Under the pieces are notes generated by a model, which saw only the letters and a list, made by a program, of their open reading frames with translations, was not told the origin of the DNA and searched no databases. From positions 122,951-186,950 of the forward strand of contig JAUHYD010000011.1 of NCBI GenBank assembly GCA_030426665.1: a stretch of DNA of 64,000 nt, written 5' to 3'. The stretch is from Bacteroidia bacterium. Lineage in GTDB: Bacteria; Bacteroidota; Bacteroidia; Chitinophagales; Chitinophagaceae. Shown here piece after piece: positions 56,392-64,000 of the stretch. Numbering within the stretch: the stretch's first letter is position 1; each line of letters begins with the position of its first letter. The translations under genes and the position numbers were made by a program.

Positions 56392-56555
56392 TAATCAGAT
56401 TTTAATTAAAATATAAACTTAAAGCAAAGATAGCTAAACACATTCGTATAAATCGCAGGCAGAACATATACACGTTGCACAAATACAAATATTGCCAATC
56501 AATGTGTTTTAACATTCCCCGTAAGGAAAAATCACAATAAGAACATATTTAAAAG

Positions 56556-56563
56556 TACCTTTG
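56556..56563 (+). promoter_or_regulatory. der promoter (-7 box) and RBS
   Basis: TACCTTTG, followed by CA, is a perfect -7 box. The transcript has an unusually clear Shine-Dalgarno, AAAGGAG at 56576-56582, 6 bp before the ATG, whereas most genes here lack one. Confidence 0.7.
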
Positions 56564-56588
56564 CACCCTTAAAAAAAGGAGACAAATT

Positions 56589-57899
56589 ATGCCTGGTTTC
56601 ACGGTAGCTATTGTGGGAAGACCAAATGTGGGAAAGTCAACGTTGTTCAACAGACTGCTGGAGCAACGCAAAGCTATTGTTGATGACCAGAGCGGCGTAA
56701 CCCGCGATCGTCAGTACGGCATTGCAGACTGGAATGGTAAGACATTCAACGTTGTTGATACCGGAGGGTTTGTGTCTCGCTCTGAAGATGTCTTTGAAAG
56801 AGAGATTCGTAAGCAGGTACACATTGCTGTCGAAGAGGCAGACCTGATTCTTTTTATTTGCGACACCGCCACCGGCATTACCGCACAGGACGAAGACATG
56901 GCCGATGTTTTGCGCCGCTCGTCTAAACCGGTTTTATTGGTAGTAAACAAGGTAGATAACCCCGAACGGGCATTGTATGCCACTGAATTTTACGGTTTGG
57001 GCTTCGAAAATACATTCCTGATTTCTTCTATATCGGGTAGCGGTACAGGGGAATTGCTTGATGAGGTAGTCAATAATATTAAGGTAGACGAAACTGAAGA
57101 AGAATCTGATCCTCTGCCAAAGTTTGCCATCATCGGCCAGCCCAATGCAGGTAAATCAACACTACTGAATGCACTGGTTAGTCAGGAACGCACAATTGTA
57201 TCTGACGTGGCAGGAACTACCCGCGATACCATACACACACACTACAAGCTGTTTGGCAAGGAGTTTATACTTATTGATACAGCAGGTATCCGTAAAAAGA
57301 AAAATGTACATGAAGACCTTGAATTTTACTCTGTAATACGCGCTATCAAGGCCATGGACGAAACAGATGTATGTATGCTGCTGGTAGATGCCAAAAACGG
57401 ACTTACATCACAGGACGTAAGCATTTTTGCATTGGCGGCTCGTAAAGGCAAGGGTGTCGTGATTCTGGTAAACAAATGGGACCTGGTAGAAAAAGAAACC
57501 AATACCGCCCGTGACTACGAAAAAGACATCAAGGATAAGTTGGCACCATTTTCGGATGTGCCTGTAATATTTATCTCTGCACAGGATAAGACCCGGATTT
57601 TTCAGGGTATGGAAAAAGCATTGGAAGTAAATGAGAACCGCAAGCGCCGTGTTATTACGTCAGTGTTGAACGAAATCATGCTCCGTGAGATAGAACGCTA
57701 CCCACCACCAATGTCGCGCGGATATAGTGTACGAATAAAGTTTGTACAACAAGTACCTACTACCGTTCCTTCATTTGCCTTCTATTCTAATCACCCGGAA
57801 GCTATTAAAGAGCCATATAAAAACTTTCTGGAGAACAAATTGCGTAGTCACTTCAACTTCAGTGGTGTGCCGATAAGGATATTTTTAAGAAAGAAATAA
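56589..57899 (+). CDS. der: Ribosome-assembly GTPase Der (EngA)
   Basis: The 436-aa protein has two tandem GTPase domains and a C-terminal KH-like domain. First domain: GRPNVGKSTLFNRLL (residue ~8), VVDTGGF and VNKVDNPE. Second domain: GQPNAGKSTLLNAL (~residue 181), DTAGIRKKK and NKWDLVEKE. The KH-like domain begins around residue 350. Der acts in late 50S subunit maturation. It has its own promoter and is followed by rimO after 38 bp. Confidence 0.98.
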   Translation: MPGFTVAIVGRPNVGKSTLFNRLLEQRKAIVDDQSGVTRDRQYGIADWNGKTFNVVDTGGFVSRSEDVFEREIRKQVHIAVEEADLILFICDTATGITAQDEDMADVLRRSSKPVLLVVNKVDNPERALYATEFYGLGFENTFLISSISGSGTGELLDEVVNNIKVDETEEESDPLPKFAIIGQPNAGKSTLLNALVSQERTIVSDVAGTTRDTIHTHYKLFGKEFILIDTAGIRKKKNVHEDLEFYSVIRAIKAMDETDVCMLLVDAKNGLTSQDVSIFALAARKGKGVVILVNKWDLVEKETNTARDYEKDIKDKLAPFSDVPVIFISAQDKTRIFQGMEKALEVNENRKRRVITSVLNEIMLREIERYPPPMSRGYSVRIKFVQQVPTTVPSFAFYSNHPEAIKEPYKNFLENKLRSHFNFSGVPIRIFLRKK

Positions 57900-57937
57900 T
57901 ACAATATATATCAACCGACCCTCGGAAAAGTCGTGCT

Positions 57938-59245
57938 ATGAAAACAAGAACGCTAAAGAAAGACAAAGTAAATATCATCACATTAGGTTGTTCTAAAAAC
58001 CTGGTGGACAGCGAAGCCTTTGCCGGCCAGCTCTCTGCCAACGGGATAAAAGTAGTACACGAAAATGAGCGTCCGGACCACAACATTGTGGTAGTGAATA
58101 CCTGCGGGTTTATAGACAAAGCAAAAGAAGAAAGTGTCAATACGATACTGGAGCAAGTAGACCTGAAAAAAGAAGGAATTTTAGACAAAGTATATGTAAC
58201 GGGCTGCCTGAGTGAACGATACAGAGAGAGCCTGTTGCAAGAGATACCCGAAGTAGATGCATGGTTCGGAACGATGGAGTTACCGCTTATGCTGAAGCAG
58301 TTTAATGCAGACTACAAGGCAGAGCTGGTTGGCGAACGATTACTTGGGACCCCAAAGCACTATGCCTACCTTAAGATTTCAGAGGGCTGCAACCGCACTT
58401 GTGCCTTCTGTGCCATTCCGCTGATGCGCAAAGGACACGTGTCTAAGCCCATCGAGGAAATAGTCGCAGAGGCTAAACGTCTTGTACGCATGGGCGTGAA
58501 GGAGATTATGCTTATTGCACAGGAGCTTACTTACTACGGTCTGGACATTTACAAAAAACGGGCTTTGCCTGACCTGCTTAAATACCTTTCTGATATCGAA
58601 GGGCTACACTGGGTAAAGCTGCACTACGCCTACCCTACCAAATTCCCGATGGAGATACTGGACGTAATGCGCGAGCGGGACAATATTTGCAACTACCTGG
58701 ACATGCCTTTGCAGCACATATCTGACAATATGCTGAAGGCAATGAAACGTCAGATAACAAGCCAGGAGATTAAAGACCTGATTGTAAACATCAGAGAGCG
58801 AGTGCCGGGCATCTGTATCCGGACAACGCTTATTGCAGGTTTCCCCGGGGAAACACGCCAAGATGTAGAAGACCTCAAGCAATTCCTGATAGACAACAGA
58901 TTAGACCGGGTGGGTATATTTACGTACTCACACGAAGAAAACACCACTGCCTACGATTTAGCCGATACACTATCATCAGAAGAAAAAGAAGCTCGTGCAC
59001 AAGAAGTAATGGAAGTGCAACAGGAAATTTCTTACGAGATAAATCAGAAGAAAATCGGCAACACCTACAAGGTGCTGATTGACAAGAAAGAAGCTGGCCG
59101 CTACCTCGGTCGTACTGAGTTTGATAGTGTGGAAGTAGACAACGAAGTTATCATTCAAAGCAAAAAGGCCTTGCCAATCGGAGATTTTGTGAACGTAAAA
59201 ATCACAAGTGCATTTGATTACGATCTTGAAGGTGTGGTAGTTTAA
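57938..59245 (+). CDS. rimO: Ribosomal protein S12 methylthiotransferase RimO
   Basis: The 435-aa radical SAM enzyme adds a methylthio group to an Asp of ribosomal protein S12. The N-terminal MTTase domain has the three Cys of the first cluster (LGCSKNLVDSEAF, VNTCGFIDKAKEES, and VTGCLSERY). The radical SAM cluster is CNRTCAFCAIP. A TRAM domain ends the protein (GNTYKVLIDKKEAGRYLGRTEFDSVEVDNEV). It forms a two-gene unit with der. It converges with the large T9SS protein gene. Confidence 0.97.
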   Translation: MKTRTLKKDKVNIITLGCSKNLVDSEAFAGQLSANGIKVVHENERPDHNIVVVNTCGFIDKAKEESVNTILEQVDLKKEGILDKVYVTGCLSERYRESLLQEIPEVDAWFGTMELPLMLKQFNADYKAELVGERLLGTPKHYAYLKISEGCNRTCAFCAIPLMRKGHVSKPIEEIVAEAKRLVRMGVKEIMLIAQELTYYGLDIYKKRALPDLLKYLSDIEGLHWVKLHYAYPTKFPMEILDVMRERDNICNYLDMPLQHISDNMLKAMKRQITSQEIKDLIVNIRERVPGICIRTTLIAGFPGETRQDVEDLKQFLIDNRLDRVGIFTYSHEENTTAYDLADTLSSEEKEARAQEVMEVQQEISYEINQKKIGNTYKVLIDKKEAGRYLGRTEFDSVEVDNEVIIQSKKALPIGDFVNVKITSAFDYDLEGVVV

Positions 59246-59269
59246 GTGTTGCTAATCAGCAAGTTAACA

Positions 59270-62251
59270 CTAACGATCTGCTACCGTCAATTTCTGTGTA
59301 ACGTTGGCGCCATCCGTTGCAATATGAACGATGTACAAACCATCGGCAATATCAGATATATCGACTACCGAAGTGCCCATACCACCCGGCACAACTGATA
59401 CCGACTTCACTACCCTGCCCGTCATATCTGCAATTGTAATTGATGCGGCACCTGTAACTTTAGTTGACCACTGTATGCTGACAGTATTCTTTGCAGGATT
59501 CGGAAATAGAGAGATGCTACTTCCGGCACCGGCTTGCGACAAAACGCCAGTAGAAGCAAACGGGTAGATAGTATGTGAATCAGTACCCTTTTTGAAAGTT
59601 ACATCTGTCGCAGAGAACTCGCCCGGAGCTATTGTTATTACAGGTGCTGGTGTTGTATAATAATCGAACTCTTCAGGAAACACGACATAGCTGCCCAACC
59701 CCAGACTACCGAATGCGTATCCGCCACCGGCATTGGTATAAGTATAGGCCACTACCCTGTCGGTGATTGCGTCTTTCAGATAAATCAACATACCTGCTAC
59801 CGGAATGTCGCCGGAAGTACCTTTACCGGCACCTGAGTACACATAGCCACTTATAAAACCGGGACCGGAAGGCACCGTACCATATATCAAGGTTATATCC
59901 TGATTGTCTGCTGCAGTACCATGGGCAATATTCGTTGCGTCATACCAATTAGGAGTCGCATTGCCATATGTAGGGATATAGCCACTCGTACCAGGAACAC
60001 TGCTCAGGAGTTTTGCCTTCACAAAGTAGTTGCCCGCAGGCTTACTATCGAACTGATAATAAGGCAATCCTCCATCATTACAAGTAACCAATGAATCTGT
60101 AGCCGTTATTGAACTATCGCTCGGATTGTATTGTATCAACCACACTTTTGTATCTGTCAATGGAGGAACGGTTGAAGAAAAAGTGATATGACCATATATT
60201 CTGTTGCAGTCAACCGTAACCGAGGCTGTGTTTTCACATCCGTTTACCCCCGTCCCTGTTACTGTTACTACCTCTGTTGTATCAGGCGTAATGTCCGTAG
60301 TGGCGCAAGTAGCACACGAAAGGGAAGATGCGGCACTCCATACATAGGAAACGCCACCGCTTGCCGTAAGATGATAAGCACCACCGCAGGAAGCAGCAAC
60401 AGCACTTGCCGCAATTGTCGGCATCGGATAAACAGTCATAACGGTAGTCGCATAGCAGCTTGCCAACGCATAAGTAACAACCGATGTACCTACTGTCAGC
60501 CCTGTAAAGACACCTGTCGTACTACCCACCGTAGCCACAACACCAACCGACGGAGAACCGCTTGTCCATGCCCCACCTATAACAGAATCTACTAATGTTG
60601 CGGACGATCCGATACATAAACCACCCGGAGACACAATAGAAGATGGCGTAGGATTTACGGTAACGAGCGTATTTACGGAACAGCCCCCACCGAGCGAATA
60701 CGTTACAACGCTTGTACCTGCTCCCAGTCCTGTCATCATACCCGAGCTATAATCTACATCTGCCGTGGTAGGCACTGCCGAAGTCCAGGTTCCACCGGAT
60801 ACTGCATTGGTTAACAATGAAGTATCACCGATACATAAAGTTGTAGTGCCGGCTATAGGTGCCGGAGCAATACTTACTGTGATATTTGTCGTTGTAGTTG
60901 CCGTACCACATACTTCTGTTAGCGTATAAGAGATTACAGCTATTCCCGGCACTATTCCGGAAACAGTACCGCCGGTTCCAACTGTCGCAACAGAGGGGTT
61001 ACTACTACTCCACGCACCACCGGGAGCAGAAGCAGACATACTCGCTGTAGCTGCGGCACATATTACCGAAGGTCCGGTAATGGTACCCGCGTCTGGTAGC
61101 GCATGTACGGTAACAGATCGGGTTGAAAGGCAAGAAGGCCCCGTTACATAACTCAATGTTGCAACTCCGCCGGAAACTCCCGTAACCGTTGCTGTGGAAC
61201 TCACTCCTGATGAAACAGTAGCAACAGACGTCGCATCGCTAAGCCACATACCACCGGGAACAGTATTTGCAAATGTAGCGGAAGCGCCCTCACATACTGA
61301 TGAAGGCCCCGTAATAGGCCCCGGCATCGCATGGACGGTAACAATATTGGTAGCCCGGCAACCTGATCCGAGCGTATAAGTGACAGTGGACGTACCCGCG
61401 CTCACTCCCGTAGCAACACCGGTAACAGAGTGAATAGAAATGGCGGCACCGGACGCACTCCATACACCTCCTGCCGGAGTGGACGACAGCGACACAAATG
61501 AACCGCTACATAGCGTCAAAGAGCCAAACGCATCGCTTGGCGAAGCATTAACTGTTACATGATGTGACACTGCACAACCTGTTGATAATGTGTAACTAAT
61601 GTCAGAAACTCCTGCTGCGTGTCCGGTTACTATTCCGGTGCCACTACTTACATAAGCAACACCTGGCGAACTGCTTGACCATGCACCGCCCGGAGTAGTG
61701 TTAGATAGCGTAATAGTCTCGTCCGCACATAATATGCCGGGACCGGTAATTGCCGCAGGAACAGGATTAACAGTAACTACAACCGACCGTGAGCAGGACG
61801 TTGGCATTATATAATTAACTACAGATGTACCCACCGACAAACCGGAAACAACTCCCGTAAACATATCAACAGGCGCAAGATCGGGGTTAGAGCTAACCCA
61901 GGTACCTCCGGCCGTTGCATCTAAAAGGGTTATACTGCTACCAACACAAATAGACAACGAACCGCCCGATATAGGAGCAGGCAACGCATTAACGGTAACC
62001 ACCGTTGTATATACAGTAGGCAATAAAGTATATGAAATAGTCACAGTACCTGCTGCTATCCCTACAACGTTTCCAGACCCGTCAACTGCGGCTACAGATG
62101 TGGCAGAACTGCTCCATGTGCCACCGGTAGGAGACGCACATGAAAGTGCCGTTGTAGCACCTACACAAACCATTGGTGTACCAGATATTTGCCCGAAAGA
62201 AATAAAAGGAACAACCAATATTAACAATAAAAACAAAATACGTTGTCTCAT
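59270..62251 (-). CDS. Large T9SS-secreted protein with eight Ig-like repeats
   Basis: The ATG at 62251 starts a signal peptide (MRQRILFLLLILVVPFISFGQ). The ~993-aa protein has eight tandem Ig-like (BIG2-type) modules of ~78 residues, each with a GG(A/T/V)W-S-S motif and a (V/G)TG-(V/L)-(A/S)-x-G-T ending. A Cys-rich spacer (SLSCATCATTDITPD) follows, then CNRIYGHITFSS-type and carboxypeptidase-like modules (GYVYSGAGKGTSGDIPVAG). The last ~75 residues (ISLFPNPAKNTVSIQW to QKLTVADR) are a T9SS sorting domain. It is probably a surface adhesin. Confidence 0.88.
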   Translation of the reverse strand: MRQRILFLLLILVVPFISFGQISGTPMVCVGATTALSCASPTGGTWSSSATSVAAVDGSGNVVGIAAGTVTISYTLLPTVYTTVVTVNALPAPISGGSLSICVGSSITLLDATAGGTWVSSNPDLAPVDMFTGVVSGLSVGTSVVNYIMPTSCSRSVVVTVNPVPAAITGPGILCADETITLSNTTPGGAWSSSSPGVAYVSSGTGIVTGHAAGVSDISYTLSTGCAVSHHVTVNASPSDAFGSLTLCSGSFVSLSSTPAGGVWSASGAAISIHSVTGVATGVSAGTSTVTYTLGSGCRATNIVTVHAMPGPITGPSSVCEGASATFANTVPGGMWLSDATSVATVSSGVSSTATVTGVSGGVATLSYVTGPSCLSTRSVTVHALPDAGTITGPSVICAAATASMSASAPGGAWSSSNPSVATVGTGGTVSGIVPGIAVISYTLTEVCGTATTTTNITVSIAPAPIAGTTTLCIGDTSLLTNAVSGGTWTSAVPTTADVDYSSGMMTGLGAGTSVVTYSLGGGCSVNTLVTVNPTPSSIVSPGGLCIGSSATLVDSVIGGAWTSGSPSVGVVATVGSTTGVFTGLTVGTSVVTYALASCYATTVMTVYPMPTIAASAVAASCGGAYHLTASGGVSYVWSAASSLSCATCATTDITPDTTEVVTVTGTGVNGCENTASVTVDCNRIYGHITFSSTVPPLTDTKVWLIQYNPSDSSITATDSLVTCNDGGLPYYQFDSKPAGNYFVKAKLLSSVPGTSGYIPTYGNATPNWYDATNIAHGTAADNQDITLIYGTVPSGPGFISGYVYSGAGKGTSGDIPVAGMLIYLKDAITDRVVAYTYTNAGGGYAFGSLGLGSYVVFPEEFDYYTTPAPVITIAPGEFSATDVTFKKGTDSHTIYPFASTGVLSQAGAGSSISLFPNPAKNTVSIQWSTKVTGAASITIADMTGRVVKSVSVVPGGMGTSVVDISDIADGLYIVHIATDGANVTQKLTVADR

Positions 62252-62438
62252 CAAAACAAATCTGAAACCCTCATACATTAAACAAATCGCTCCTCTCTAT
62301 ACATTTCCCACGCATTATAGGCGTAATAACTGCAAAAAATGTTAGTAAATATACGGTATTATATATTTTAACATGGAAACTACCCTATGTTTGTCGGTTA
62401 TAGTTCGATTTTTTAGGCGTAGCCAGCCGTTTCTTGTT

Positions 62439-62446
62439 TACTTTTG
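62439..62446 (+). promoter_or_regulatory. engB promoter (-7 box)
   Basis: TACTTTTG, followed by CA, is a perfect -7 box. A ~60-nt leader precedes the ATG at 62513. Confidence 0.6.
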
Positions 62447-62512
62447 CAATAACAAAGCTACCCTATCGACATAAAAGTCACTTTACTTTAATATTAAATT
62501 TACAACAAACCG

Positions 62513-63130
62513 ATGGAAATAAAGACAGCCACCTACCTTATTAGCAGCCCGCAGGTAGAAAACTGCCCTAAACCCGACAGACCCGAATATGCTTTCATCG
62601 GTCGCTCTAATGTGGGTAAGTCCTCCCTTATCAATATGCTTACCGGCAACAGCAAACTTGCAAAGACATCTAACACCCCCGGCAAGACACAACTAATCAA
62701 CCACTTTGACATCAATAAATCCTTCTATATCGTCGATCTGCCGGGATATGGATTTGCTAAAGTATCCCAAAAAACCAGGGCTGTCTGGGAAAAGATGATT
62801 TCGGGGTACCTACAGACCCGCGAAAACCTGATAACTGTATTTGTGCTGATAGACAGCCGGCACAAACCACAGGCCATTGACCTGGACTTCCTCAGAAAAT
62901 TAGGCGAATGGGGCATCCCTTTCAATGTCATTTTTACAAAAGCAGACAAAAGCACCCAACGAGTAGCGGCAGGCAATGCCAGGAAATTTATAGAAGCCAT
63001 GCGGGAAGAATGGGAATATATACCCCGCAGCTTTATGACCAGCGCAGTAAAACACCTCGGCAAAAAAGATATCCTCGGCTATATAGGCGAACTGAACGAC
63101 GAGTTTCTGAACGGGGACGAGGATGCGTAG
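62513..63130 (+). CDS. engB: Ribosome-biogenesis GTP-binding protein EngB (YsxC/YihA)
   Basis: The 205-aa GTPase acts in 50S assembly. Visible motifs are the P-loop GRSNVGKSSLINMLTG (residue ~31), the G2 threonine in TPGKTQLINHF, the G3 DLPGYGFA, and G4 TKADK. The C-terminal tail (GDEDA-type, acidic) is short. The length is normal. It is followed by a non-coding repeat region. Confidence 0.97.
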   Translation: MEIKTATYLISSPQVENCPKPDRPEYAFIGRSNVGKSSLINMLTGNSKLAKTSNTPGKTQLINHFDINKSFYIVDLPGYGFAKVSQKTRAVWEKMISGYLQTRENLITVFVLIDSRHKPQAIDLDFLRKLGEWGIPFNVIFTKADKSTQRVAAGNARKFIEAMREEWEYIPRSFMTSAVKHLGKKDILGYIGELNDEFLNGDEDA

Positions 63131-63134
63131 CTAA

Positions 63135-63225
63135 AAATTGCGCATGTCCTACAAGCAATTCATTTCCTTGAAATTTTACTGATAATCAATTAGTTATGTA
63201 ATATAAATTGCGCAAAAATTGCTCA
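63135..63225 (+). promoter_or_regulatory. 91-bp TTGCGCA / TGATAATCAAT element, copy 2
   Basis: AAATTGCGCA-N35-TGATAATCAAT-N14-AAATTGCGCA-N4-TTGCTCA, the same blocks and spacing as at 11752-11842 in the opposite orientation. The central block (AATCAA-TTAG-TTA) matches the IHF consensus. A sigma-54-like TTGGCAG...TGC pair (GG at 63264-63265, GC at 63276-63277) follows. It begins 5 bp past the engB stop. Confidence 0.5.
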
Positions 63226-63440
63226 CTTTTTACCATGATTGGGCAAACTTTGAATTGCAATTTGGCAGAATAAATGCGGTACTTTGTCGGGAGTGCTATT
63301 TCGGTGGTCAGACATGTTGACAGGGTTTAGGTTGTAGGATAATAGCATCAAAAATCAAGCCAAAAAGTGTCGATGGCAGGGTGACATTTTCTGTCGGGGG
63401 CTTCGCTAAACTCACATTTTCCGGTAGACTACGATTAGCG
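63226..63440. other. Non-coding region after the 91-bp element
   Basis: About 215 bp with no credible ORF. It contains the sigma-54-like promoter candidate and an imperfect hairpin (AAAAGTGTC near 63364 with GACATTTT). A small RNA is possible but not shown. Confidence 0.4.
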
Positions 63441-63675
63441 GATATTCGATTTCTAATTTTAAAGTGAATTATGGCTTCTCATATGTTCTTTTGCCTTGAC
63501 GCAAAAGAACCAAAAAGTCATGGCTGTATAAAAAATCGGCTAAAAAACACCTGCACTGCGCTGCAAAATATATAGTATCATTCGCCAATTTACCACTATC
63601 GCCAGAGGCTTACTAGCGGCCACTGAATATATCTGTACATAGATTTTGCGGTCGCTTCGTTTCGGCATTTTTCTT
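63441..63675. repeat. Non-coding repeat of the end region, copy 1
   Basis: A ~235-bp sequence repeated at 63767-64000 (period ~326 bp). It starts GATATTCGATT and contains the perfect hairpin GTTCTTTTGC-CTTGAC-GCAAAAGAAC (63485-63510), then CTGCACTGCGCTGCAAAATA. It ends GTTTCGGCATTTTTCTT. Confidence 0.9.
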
Positions 63676-63766
63676 AACGCTATTTTTATAAGGCCGGTTT
63701 GGGTGTTGCTTATTTGTCGGAGTCTTGATGGAAGGATGATACAATATACATCAACAGAAAAGAACA

Positions 63767-64000
63767 GATATTCGATTGCTAATTTTAAGTGAATAATGGC
63801 TTGTTCATATGTTCTTTTGCCTTGACGCAAAAGAACCAAAAAGTCAAGGCTGTATAAAAATCGGCTAAAAAATACCTGCACTGCGCTGCAAAATATATAG
63901 TATCATTCGGCAATTTACCACTATCGACAGGGGCTTACTAGCGGCCACTGAATATATCTGTACATAGATTTTGCGGTCGCTTCGTTTCGGCATTTTTCTT
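63767..64000. repeat. Non-coding repeat of the end region, copy 2 (truncated by the window)
   Basis: Second copy with the same hairpin at 63811-63836. It reaches the window edge in the final CATTTTTCTT, so its end is not visible. A 113-codon frame spanning the two copies (63540-63881) is rejected as a gene. Confidence 0.9.

Noticed and set aside
63540..63881. Minus-strand frame of 113 codons in the end repeats
   Set aside because: It crosses two copies of a non-coding repeat. The translation has no recognisable domain.

Overview
The window is a chromosomal segment from a member of the Bacteroidota, most likely a Chitinophagales/Chitinophagaceae-type organism. The evidence is the recurrent TAnnTTTG -7 promoter boxes, many secreted proteins ending in type IX secretion (T9SS) sorting domains, the lptE-TPR-secG arrangement, a BT_3928-type DoxX protein beside folP, a split transketolase, and a large type II-C Cas9.

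Positions 1-11434 hold a complete type II-C CRISPR-Cas locus. A 62-repeat, 61-spacer array (623-5346) follows a truncated T9SS-type gene. cas9-cas1-cas2 lie on the minus strand and face the array. The tracrRNA (about 11360-11433) lies on the plus strand, divergent from cas9, with its own perfect -7 box. Repeat/tracrRNA complementarity fixes crRNA transcription to the plus strand, so array and cas operon converge on a hairpin between them (5391-5434). The repeat itself carries a plausible promoter.

Positions 11435-30483 are mostly housekeeping and metabolic genes: transketolase N-terminal half, isocitrate dehydrogenase, dihydropteroate synthase, peptidase T, cystathionine beta-synthase, an M48 protease, a secreted sugar dehydrogenase, an ArsR/VOC pair with a visible operator, orotidine decarboxylase, a Crp-like regulator and two GT-C membrane proteins. 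yajQ follows.

Positions 31070-36474 form a compact carotenoid operon, carH-crtI-crtB-idi-SRPBCC-crtZ-crtYcd, headed by a MerR/B12-binding regulator that keeps the W-x9-EH and ExHxxG motifs of CarH photoreceptors. The predicted product is zeaxanthin made under light control. GGPP synthase is not in the window.

Positions 36863-47437 carry a glycosyltransferase, rplS, the secG/lptE cluster, a DUF4402 gene with a textbook sigma-54-like promoter (paired dyad sites, IHF-like site, -24/-12), small membrane and secreted proteins, and a porin. Positions 47438-54426 are plastic. They contain a tandemly duplicated NHL-repeat T9SS gene with a non-coding repeat at each junction, then a multicopper oxidase fused to a CopB-like barrel and flanked by exact 40-bp copies of the 3' end of the next gene. 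Positions 54427-63130 hold a PNGase F-like T9SS protein, der, rimO, a large Ig-like T9SS protein and engB. The last 870 bp are non-coding and repetitive. A 91-bp regulatory-looking element occurs in inverted orientation at 11752-11842 and 63135-63225.
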